Assembly (NCBI RefSeq): GCF_003014735.1
Contig: NZ_PYAX01000010.1
Span: 124,001-188,000 of the forward strand
From: Saccharothrix carnea
Lineage (GTDB): Bacteria > Actinomycetota > Actinomycetes > Mycobacteriales > Pseudonocardiaceae
Direction of reading: 5' to 3'
Length of the DNA: 64,000 nt
Position 1 is the first letter of the stretch, and each line of letters begins with the position of its first letter. Made by a program: the position numbers and the translations under genes. The notes beneath the pieces were generated by a model. That model was not told the DNA's origin. It worked only from the letters and a program-made list of their open reading frames with translations, and did not search any database. Below, piece after piece: positions 33,335 through 39,940 of the stretch.

Positions 33335-34246
33335 ATGAGGCGCAAGCTCCGGCCGCCGCTCGACCAGCGCCACGGCCTCGACCCGGCACGTCTGCGATTG
33401 CCCGACGAGGGACCGTGGGCGACCGTTCGCGACCACCTGGTCGAGCGGTTGCCCAGGGTGGCGCCCGAGCGGATCGACCTGATGCTCGCCGAAGGCCGCG
33501 TCTACGACCTCACCGGACCGATCGCGCCCGACGCGGCGTTCACCCCGGGCGGCTCGGTGTGGTTCCACCGCGACCTGCCCGACGAGGTGGCGGTGCCGTT
33601 CGAGATCCGGGTCGTGCACCGCGACGACGCCATCCTGGTGGTCGACAAGCCGCACTTCCTGGCCACCATCCCGCGCGGCAAGCACGTGGTCGAGACCGCG
33701 CTCGTCCGGCTGCGCCGCGACCTCGGGCTGCCGCACCTGAGCCCCGCCCACCGGCTGGACCGCGTCACGGCCGGGCTGGTCATGTTCGTGGTCGAACCGG
33801 GCCTGCGCGGCAAGTACCAGACGCTGTTCGCCGACCGCGCCGTGCACAAGGAGTACGAGGCGATCGCGCCGCACGACCCCGCGCTGACCCTGCCGACCCG
33901 CGTGACCAGCCGGATCGTCAAGGTCAAGGGCGTCATCACGGCGCAGGAGGTGCCCGGGCCGCCGAACGCCGAGACGCTGGTCGAGCTGGTCGAGCACCGG
34001 GACGGGTGGGGTCGGTACCGGCTGGTGCCCCTCACCGGCCGCACGCACCAGCTGCGCCTGCACATGGCCTCGCTCGGCGTGCCGATCCGCAACGACGACT
34101 TCTACCCCGTGCTGCGGGAGAAGCCGCTGGACGACTTCACCGATCCCCTGCAGCTGCTGGCGAAGGTGCTCGAGTTCACCGACCCGGTGACGGGCGAGCA
34201 CCGTCGCTTCACCAGCAACCTCGGACTGGACCTCTACTCCAGGTAA
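33335..34246 (+). CDS. RluA-family pseudouridine synthase
   Basis: 303 residues from the ATG at 33335; a GTG at 33329 would overlap the upstream stop as GTGA and add two residues. RluA catalytic core with the Asp in HRLDRVTAGL, the ILVVDKPHFLATIPRG segment before it and the LTGRTHQLRLHM segment after it. The N-terminal ~85 residues (with ERIDLMLAEGRVY) are the extension seen in actinobacterial tRNA/rRNA pseudouridine synthases. It should isomerise uridine in rRNA or tRNA. The last 13 bp overlap the convergent DUF305 gene. Confidence 0.9.
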   Translation: MRRKLRPPLDQRHGLDPARLRLPDEGPWATVRDHLVERLPRVAPERIDLMLAEGRVYDLTGPIAPDAAFTPGGSVWFHRDLPDEVAVPFEIRVVHRDDAILVVDKPHFLATIPRGKHVVETALVRLRRDLGLPHLSPAHRLDRVTAGLVMFVVEPGLRGKYQTLFADRAVHKEYEAIAPHDPALTLPTRVTSRIVKVKGVITAQEVPGPPNAETLVELVEHRDGWGRYRLVPLTGRTHQLRLHMASLGVPIRNDDFYPVLREKPLDDFTDPLQLLAKVLEFTDPVTGEHRRFTSNLGLDLYSR

Positions 34247-34800
34247 CCCAGCATCTGCGCGATCTGTGCGGTGCGGGAGTTGAAGATCCGCTCCGCCAGG
34301 TCTTTCGCCTGCGGGTTCACGCCGCCTTCCTTCTCCAGCTTCGCCATCGCCACCGCGTTGTGCTGGTGGCCGATGAGCAGGTTCAGGAACGCCTTCTCGA
34401 ACTCGGCGGGACCGGTCGCGGCGAGTTCCGCGATGGCCTCCGGGCTGGTCGAGTGGTCACCACCGTGGCCGGCGTGCAGCTGCGGGTTGTCGCCCGCCGT
34501 CTCGGGCTGCTCCCAGTCCGCCAGCCACTTCGTCATGGAGTCCACTTCGGACAGCTGAGTGACCTCGATGGCCGCCGCCAGCGTCTTGACCTCCGCGCGC
34601 ACGGGCCGGTCTTCGGCCAGGCGCACGATCTCCAGCCCGGCCCGGTGGTGCGGCACGGTCATCTGGAGGAACATCACGTCGGTCTCGTTGAACTCGTCGG
34701 TCTCCACCACGGTCGACACCGGCGGTGGGGTCGCCGTCGTCGTGGAGCCGCAACCGGCCAGCACGAGCACACCGGCCACCAGGGCTGCGAGGCGTCGCAA
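34234..34800 (-). CDS. DUF305 lipoprotein
   Basis: 188 residues from a TTG at 34800, 8 nt after GGAGGA. N-terminal lipobox LAGC (C17) marks a lipoprotein. DUF305 domain (~38-188) with the paired His motifs FLQMTVPHHRAGLEI and LLIGHQHNAVAMA, a ferritin-like four-helix arrangement implicated in copper or other metal binding in some members. Anchored on the outer face of the membrane. The LPMO gene lies upstream, separated by a strong hairpin, so it is probably a separate transcript. Confidence 0.88.
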   Translation of the reverse strand: MRRLAALVAGVLVLAGCGSTTTATPPPVSTVVETDEFNETDVMFLQMTVPHHRAGLEIVRLAEDRPVRAEVKTLAAAIEVTQLSEVDSMTKWLADWEQPETAGDNPQLHAGHGGDHSTSPEAIAELAATGPAEFEKAFLNLLIGHQHNAVAMAKLEKEGGVNPQAKDLAERIFNSRTAQIAQMLGYLE

Positions 34801-34823
34801 GGGTTGTCCTCCTTCGCCGGACG

Positions 34824-34860
34824 GCCCGCCCGCGCCGTCACAGGGTCGGCGCGGGCGGGC
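34824..34860 (-). terminator. Terminator hairpin after the LPMO gene
   Basis: A perfect 14-bp stem (GCCCGCCCGCGCCG and its complement) with a 9-nt loop. It lies 24 nt beyond the LPMO stop and just before the DUF305 gene on the same strand. Confidence 0.8.
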
Positions 34861-34883
34861 TTCGGTCGGACCGCGTCAGCCGA

Positions 34884-35624
34884 TCAGAGCCGCTGCCACA
34901 GCGACGCGGTGTTCGGCGGCTCCCAGCCCACGAGGGACGTGTGGGCCTGGATGCAGCGGTAGTTGACCCCGCCGTAGCTCACCTGGGAGCCGACCGAGTA
35001 CGCGGTGTTGGGCGCCCACGTGCCGCCCACCGGGGGCGCCGTCGTGGTCGTCGTGGGCCGCGAGGTGGTGGTCGGCGTGGTCGTGGTGGTCGGAGTGCCG
35101 CCACCGGAGCCGACCTGCAGGTCGACGCACGAGTAGAACGCCATGGGCGTGTCGGCGATGTTCCAGACGGCCAGCAGCTTGATCCGGCCGGTGCGACCAC
35201 CGAGGCCCACGTTGTGCGTCACGGTGGCCGCGGGCTGGCGACCGCCGTCGTTGAACTCGGCGATCTTGCTGCCGCCGACGAAGTACTGCCACGTGCTGGT
35301 GGAGTGCCGGGCGGTCAGCGTCCAGTTGAACGTCACGCTGTTGCCCACCTGGGTGGTGGGCCAGGCCCGGCTGTCGTCGTTGAGCTGGGCGAACTGGCTC
35401 AGCCCGGCGTGGCAGTTGTTCTGGCCCTTCGGGCCCTCGACGCTCTGCGGCTCGTAGACGATCGGGCCGCAGTTCGAGACTCGTCCTTGCGCGCACATCG
35501 CTTGCCGGCTGGGCGGCGACGAGATGTAGCCGTGCGCGCTCGCCGTTCCCGCCGACATCACGACGAAGAACGGGGTGATGCCCACGGCGGCGAGGGCCAC
35601 CGCGAGCTTGCGTTTCAGGCTCAT
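34884..35624 (-). CDS. AA10 lytic polysaccharide monooxygenase with CBM5/12
   Basis: 246 residues from an ATG at 35624 with AAGGAG 8 nt upstream. The signal peptide ends GTASA, making H31 the mature N-terminal residue (HGYISSPPSR), which with H107 (LTARHSTSTW) forms the copper histidine brace. Catalytic domain ~31-178; Thr-rich linker ~179-205; C-terminal chitin-binding CBM5/12 ~206-246 (WAPNTAYSVGSQVSYGGVNYRC). It cleaves crystalline chitin or cellulose oxidatively; the CBM and the neighbouring GH19 gene favour chitin. A perfect DasR-like core box lies ~120 bp upstream. Confidence 0.94.
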   Translation of the reverse strand: MSLKRKLAVALAAVGITPFFVVMSAGTASAHGYISSPPSRQAMCAQGRVSNCGPIVYEPQSVEGPKGQNNCHAGLSQFAQLNDDSRAWPTTQVGNSVTFNWTLTARHSTSTWQYFVGGSKIAEFNDGGRQPAATVTHNVGLGGRTGRIKLLAVWNIADTPMAFYSCVDLQVGSGGGTPTTTTTPTTTSRPTTTTTAPPVGGTWAPNTAYSVGSQVSYGGVNYRCIQAHTSLVGWEPPNTASLWQRL

Positions 35625-35742
35625 GTGTCCAGCTCCTTCGGAGGAGACCCCTGGCGGGGTCTCCAAGGCAGGGTCCATTTCCGCGGCGGCCGGAACACGC
35701 GATCAGTGACGAACCGGGGACGGTGCGTCACTCACCGCGACG

Positions 35743-35754
35743 TGGTCTAGACCA
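35743..35754. promoter_or_regulatory. DasR-like box (dre) upstream of the LPMO gene
   Basis: TGGTCTAGACCA is a perfect 12-bp palindrome and equals the core of the Streptomyces DasR-responsive element (ACTGGTCTAGACCACT). It lies 119 bp before the LPMO start. The divergent hydrolase at 35938 could also be affected. Confidence 0.75.
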
Positions 35755-35937
35755 TAATCGTGAACGACATCCGGGTCAAGGATCTGAACCGACTGGTCCA
35801 GCCGTCCGTACCCCTGACTGTGAACGCGCATCCCGGTGGCGGTGCCACCGGACCGGCCGCGACCCTCGTCGCGGCGCGGTCGACTCAATTGGCCCGATCG
35901 GTGTGATCCGGCGCGTGGTTGGCTGACACTGGTTCCC

Positions 35938-36528
35938 ATGGAGGAGCACAAGGTCATCGCGGACGACGGCCGCGTGTTGTGGGCGGCCGAACTGGGGCAC
36001 GGGGAGCCGCTGGTGCTGTGCCAGGGCGATCCCGGCCCGCGGGACGTGTTCGACGGGCTCGCCGAGCTGCTGGCCGACCGGGTGCGGGTGATCCGCTGGG
36101 ACCCGCGCGACGACAGCAGGTCCGCGCCCGACGCGCCGGACGCGACCGCGCGCGCGGTCGCCGACCTCGACGCCGTCAGAAGCCACTTCGGACTGCCCGA
36201 AGCGGCTCTGCTCGGCCATTCCCGGGGCGTGGACACCGCGCTGCGCTACGCGTTGGCGCACCCCGACCGGGTCTCGTCGCTGGTCTGCGTCCCCGGCGGC
36301 GGACCGGACCGGGACGACCGGGAACTCCTCGCGCGCTGCCGCGGGCTGACCGTGCCGACGTTGATCGTGGACGGCACGGCGGACGCGCGGTCCCGGTGCG
36401 CGGCGGACTCGCTGGCCGAGGCGCTGCCGGACGTGGCGCGGGTCGTGCTGCCCGGCGCCGGTCACGTGCCGTGGGTGGAGTCGCCGGGGTCGTTCGGGTG
36501 GGCCGTGCTCGCCCACTTGGAGCAGTGA
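35938..36528 (+). CDS. Small alpha/beta hydrolase
   Basis: 196 residues from the ATG at 35938 (MEEHKVIADDGRVLW); an earlier in-frame start only adds low-complexity sequence. Single-domain alpha/beta hydrolase: oxyanion region LVLCQGDPGPRDVF, nucleophile in LLGHSRGVD, acid in LIVDGTAD and His in GAGHVPWVES. At under 200 residues it lacks most of a lid. Substrate unknown. It is separated from the chitinase by a terminator hairpin. Confidence 0.85.
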   Translation: MEEHKVIADDGRVLWAAELGHGEPLVLCQGDPGPRDVFDGLAELLADRVRVIRWDPRDDSRSAPDAPDATARAVADLDAVRSHFGLPEAALLGHSRGVDTALRYALAHPDRVSSLVCVPGGGPDRDDRELLARCRGLTVPTLIVDGTADARSRCAADSLAEALPDVARVVLPGAGHVPWVESPGSFGWAVLAHLEQ

Positions 36529-36531
36529 GTC

Positions 36532-36562
36532 GGGACGGGGGCCGACGCGCGACCCCCGTCCC
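36532..36562. terminator. Bidirectional terminator hairpin
   Basis: GGGACGGGGG and its exact complement form a 10-bp stem with an 11-nt loop between the convergent hydrolase and chitinase genes. Confidence 0.75.
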
Positions 36563-36567
36563 ACCGG

Positions 36568-37638
36568 TCAGCAGTACAGGTTGTTGCCCGCCGGCACGCC
36601 GAGGATGCCGACGAACCGCTGGTAGGCGTCGACGCGGCTCTGGACCTGCGCCGGGTTGCGCCCGCCGCACTCCAGCGACCCGTTGATGCTGCGGATCGTC
36701 TCACCGAAGCCGTGCCCGTTGACCATCGCGTTGTGCGGGGTCATCGTGCCGGGGCCGGACTGGGTGTTCCAGTACCAGAGAGCGGTCTTCCAGGCCACCG
36801 AGGCGTCGTTCTGCACCAGCCACGGGTTGGTCAGCAGCGGCAGGCCCAGCGCGTCGCCCGCCGCCTTGTAGTTGAAGTTCCAGCTGAGCTGGATGGGACC
36901 GCGGCCGTAGTAGGCCGCCTGGCCGGCGGGGCAGCCGTAGGGCTGGCCCGCGTCGCAGTAGTGCGGGTAGTTCGCCTGGTTCTGCTCGACGATGTGGACC
37001 AGGCCGCCGGTCTCGTGGTTGGCGTTGGCCAGGAACGCCGCCGCCTCCTGCTTGCGGACGGTGTCCGTACCGGTCTTGGCGAAGCCGGGGTACGCGCTGA
37101 GCGCGGCCGTGAGCCCGGCGTAGGTGTAGAACGGGTTCCGGTTCGGGAACATCTGCCGGAACTGCGCCTCGCTCACCACGAACCCGCCCGGCACGGGCGT
37201 GCTGGTCGTGGTGGTCGGAGTCGAGCCGCAGGTGTGCGGGTTCCAGTACCAGGTGCTGATGGTCGGGTCGTAGCCCGGGTTGTCGTGCTCGGCGATGTAG
37301 TACTTGCCGTCGGTGTAGCGCACGATGCTGCCGGCCGTGTACCACTGGCCCTGCACCCACGCGGGGTGGTCGCAGCTGGACGGCGGAGGCGTGGTGCCAC
37401 CGCCGCAGGCACCCTGGTCGGCCCAGACCGCGGCCGAGCCGGGGGTCTCGTTCTGGGTCCACCACTTGGCCTGCCAGTTGCGCCCGGCGTGCGACGCCGT
37501 CATGCCGCCGGTGTAGACGGCCGACGAGGTCCAAGCCGACGCACAGGCGGCGGCGGAGGCCGTGTTGGCCACCGCGACGGTCAGTGCCGCCCCGACCACG
37601 AAAGCGGCGATCGCCGCCACTACGCGGATTCTCGACAC
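36568..37638 (-). CDS. Secreted GH19 chitinase with two chitin-binding modules
   Basis: 356 residues from a GTG at 37638 that opens the signal peptide (MSRIRVVAAIAAFVVGAALT, cleavage near SAA); the longer frame starts inside the promoter. Two CBM5/12 modules at ~31-78 and ~88-137 (NWQAKWWTQNETPG and WYTAGSIVRYTDGKYYIAEHDNPG), a Thr/Pro linker, then the GH19 lysozyme-like domain ~152-356 with catalytic E209 in NANHETGGL and YYGRGPIQLSWNFNY. It hydrolyses chitin by inversion. A DasR-like box lies 60 bp upstream, and the LPMO nearby is the oxidative partner. Confidence 0.94.
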   Translation of the reverse strand: MSRIRVVAAIAAFVVGAALTVAVANTASAAACASAWTSSAVYTGGMTASHAGRNWQAKWWTQNETPGSAAVWADQGACGGGTTPPPSSCDHPAWVQGQWYTAGSIVRYTDGKYYIAEHDNPGYDPTISTWYWNPHTCGSTPTTTTSTPVPGGFVVSEAQFRQMFPNRNPFYTYAGLTAALSAYPGFAKTGTDTVRKQEAAAFLANANHETGGLVHIVEQNQANYPHYCDAGQPYGCPAGQAAYYGRGPIQLSWNFNYKAAGDALGLPLLTNPWLVQNDASVAWKTALWYWNTQSGPGTMTPHNAMVNGHGFGETIRSINGSLECGGRNPAQVQSRVDAYQRFVGILGVPAGNNLYC

Positions 37639-37696
37639 AAGATCACTCTTTTCCGTTCGAGCGCCCTCGGACGTGTGACGCTGGCAACTCAACCGG

Positions 37697-37712
37697 AATG
37701 GTCTATACCAGT
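37697..37712. promoter_or_regulatory. DasR-like box (dre) upstream of the GH19 chitinase
   Basis: On the minus strand ACTGGTATAGACCATT matches the DasR consensus ACTGGTCTAGACCACT at 14 of 16 positions. It lies ~58 bp before the chitinase start. Confidence 0.72.
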
Positions 37713-38065
37713 CAAGAGCGCTACCCGGTTTCGCTCCGCGAACCGACGGATGAGCCGGCGGTTTCGTGAGAGCGCGATCATCGCCGGGGCGCGCCGGTGC
37801 TCGCCGAGCGGGACGCCCCGGCCTACCAGGTCGACCCGGCGGCCTGCGGCTGACGCGGTCGGCCGCCGCACGGGAGGGGATTTGGACGCGGCGATCCGGA
37901 CGAGCGCTTCACCCAACTGTTCGTCCGATCGCCGCGATGTTCTGCGCGGCCAACCGCTACGTCGACGGGCCGGCCACGTGGGCGCCCGACCACCCGGAGG
38001 CGTACCGGATGATGGCCGACGAGATCGTGCTCAACGGCTACCCCTCGATCATCGGCATCAGCTGA
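37713..38065 (+). other. Possible gene remnant in the chitinase-methyltransferase gap
   Basis: A + frame from ~37930 to a stop at 38065 reads MFCAANRYVDGPATWAP, then DHPEAYRMMADEIVLNGYPS, with normal coding bias, and looks like the C-terminus of a protein whose 5' part is lost or frameshifted. The upstream part (37720-37920) opens no convincing start. I do not recognise the family. It runs 8 bp into the 3' end of the convergent fusion gene. Confidence 0.3.
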
Positions 38066-39563
38066 CCGCGCCGGAACCCGACGCGGTCGGCCGGTCACGC
38101 CGGAACTCCGCCCACCACCGGCTTTCCGTGCGGTCGATCAGCACGGCGCGGAGGTCGTCGCCGGCGTAAGACTCGATCTCCCCGCGCACCAACGGCCACG
38201 GCGGCCCGGTCTCGGGCTCGTCGTCGTCCCGGGCCAGGGCCAGCAGGACGAGCGTGCCGCCGGGCGCGACGAACCGGCGCACGTTCGCGATGGCCGTGGG
38301 CCGCACGCCGGCGGGCAGCGACTGGGCGATCAGCACCTCCACCACCACGTCGAAGGCGCCGGACCACTCGGCGGGCGGGTCGAGCACGTCGGCCACCTCG
38401 AACCGCGGGGCCGGGAACCGCTCCCGCGCCACGCCCACCGCGGTCGGCGAGACGTCGAACCCGAGGGTGTCGAAACCCAGGCCTGCCAGGAAACCGGCGT
38501 CGTGCCCGTACCCGGCGCCGACGACGAGCGCGCGCTTGCCCGTGCCATCCACGTCCTTGAAGCGGTCGAGGATCAGCCGGTGCGGTTCTTCCCGGTCCCA
38601 CGGCACGTCCACCTCGTCGCGGGCCGCGGCGGCGTAGAGGTCCTCGAACGCCGTGCTCGTGTCGACCGAGCCGAGCCACCGGATCCGCGCGAGCACCTCG
38701 TCCCGCCCCGGCTCGGCCACGCCGGTGTGCTCGACGATCGCCGGGACCACCACGTCCCACACGCCCGGCGGCAGCTCGTGCCCGGTGTCCTCCATGAGCA
38801 GCAGCCGCGCGCCGGGGATCTCCCGCGCCAACGCCTCGCCGTGCCCCGGCGGGGTCAGCGGGTCCACGTCGCCGTGCAGGACCAGCGTCGGCACCTCGAT
38901 CGTGCCCAACCGGGACCGCCACGACTCGCCGCCGCCCGCCTGGAAGTGGTTGGCGCTCGACGCGATGTCCGTTGCCCGGTCGAACACCCGGCCCGCTGTC
39001 GCACGCGCCGCGTCCACGTCCACCGGCCGAGGTCCGGCGTAGGGTCGTCCCGCCGCCACCAGGTGCTCCACCACGGCCGCGCGGTCGGTCCAGTCGGGCG
39101 CGGGCGGCGCGCCGGCGGCGAAGTGCTCCAGCAGCGCGGGCGCCATGGGCGGCAGGTCGGGCGCGTTGGGCCCGGCCGGGCTGCTCGCGATCAAGGTCAG
39201 CGACGCCACCCGGTCGGCGAAGTCCAGCGCGAGGAGCTGGGCGAGGCCGCCGCCCATGGAGATGCCGACGACGTTCGCCCGGGGCACCGCCAGGGCGTCG
39301 AGCACGCCGACCGCGTCCGCGGCCAGGTCGTGGAACCCGTAGCCCGGCTCGCCCGGCGGGTAGGTCACCGACCGCCCGGTGTCGCGGTGGTCGTACCGGA
39401 TGACGTACCGCCCGCCGTCCGCCAGCCGCGCGCAGAACCCGTCGGCCCACGACAGCATCGACCCGGTCGCGCCGGCGACCAGCAGCACCGCCGGATCGGC
39501 GGGCGTGCCGAAGGTCTCCACGCACAGGTCGGCGCCGTTGGCACGCACGATCCGCTCGGTCAC
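38058..39563 (-). CDS. Alpha/beta hydrolase fused to a class I SAM methyltransferase
   Basis: 501 residues from a GTG at 39563; the frame continues 35 codons upstream without an RBS. Residues 1-282 are a complete alpha/beta hydrolase: S102 in VVGISMGGG, D235 in LHGDVDPLTPPG and H262 in DTGHELPPG. Residues ~305-500 are a complete Rossmann methyltransferase resembling thiopurine/TPMT-like enzymes: motif I ALVVGAGYGHDAGFL (345-359) and acidic D370 in LGFDVSP. These two domains normally exist as separate proteins. The fusion is in frame with an unbroken linker (ARIRWLGSVDTSTAFEDLY), so it is likely real. Substrate unknown. Confidence 0.88.
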   Translation of the reverse strand: MTERIVRANGADLCVETFGTPADPAVLLVAGATGSMLSWADGFCARLADGGRYVIRYDHRDTGRSVTYPPGEPGYGFHDLAADAVGVLDALAVPRANVVGISMGGGLAQLLALDFADRVASLTLIASSPAGPNAPDLPPMAPALLEHFAAGAPPAPDWTDRAAVVEHLVAAGRPYAGPRPVDVDAARATAGRVFDRATDIASSANHFQAGGGESWRSRLGTIEVPTLVLHGDVDPLTPPGHGEALAREIPGARLLLMEDTGHELPPGVWDVVVPAIVEHTGVAEPGRDEVLARIRWLGSVDTSTAFEDLYAAAARDEVDVPWDREEPHRLILDRFKDVDGTGKRALVVGAGYGHDAGFLAGLGFDTLGFDVSPTAVGVARERFPAPRFEVADVLDPPAEWSGAFDVVVEVLIAQSLPAGVRPTAIANVRRFVAPGGTLVLLALARDDDEPETGPPWPLVRGEIESYAGDDLRAVLIDRTESRWWAEFRRDRPTASGSGAVS

Positions 39564-39940
39564 CCGATCACCGTAGTCCGCGCGTGGCCACCGCTCCCCC
39601 GGGCTTGATCCGAGTGGTCGAAGCGGCCACCGCCGCCCGGTCCCTTCGGCGGGCCGCGCGTGTCCCACCGCGTCGGCGCCCGATCTCGGAGGGTGTCCGC
39701 CACTGCGCCTCCACGAAGGCGGCGCTCATCTCATCGAACTCCGTCGAACGCCTCATGCGCACCCGCACCCGCTGGGAGCGACCGGAGTTAACGCTCACAC
39801 TCGGTGACCTCCAGTTAACCTGAGGTCAAATCCAGGGTTGTGAATGTGCGACGAGTCACTCTAGAGTCCTGGGAGCGCTCCCAGGGAGCGCTCCCAGAAG
39901 CGTCGTCAACCGTCAGAGCAGACGGAGGAGACCCAAGTCC
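39564..39940. other. Long regulatory gap before the cellulase
   Basis: 377 bp between divergent genes. The right half is AT-richer and carries the tandem CebR/CelR boxes. Short open frames here (e.g. 39568-39798 on the minus strand) are Arg-rich with no family resemblance and I do not call them genes. Confidence 0.55.
39870..39896. promoter_or_regulatory. Two tandem CebR/CelR-type operators
   Basis: TGGGAGCGCTCCCA at 39870-39883 is immediately followed by GGGAGCGCTCCC at 39884-39895, centres 13 bp apart. Each is the perfect palindrome bound by CelR of Thermobifida and CebR of Streptomyces, which are released by cellobiose. They precede the GH9 cellulase start by about 45 bp. Confidence 0.9.

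Noticed and set aside
39568..39798. 76-codon minus-strand frame upstream of the fusion gene
   Set aside because: Arg-rich, no RBS, overlaps the cellulase regulatory region; looks like chance.
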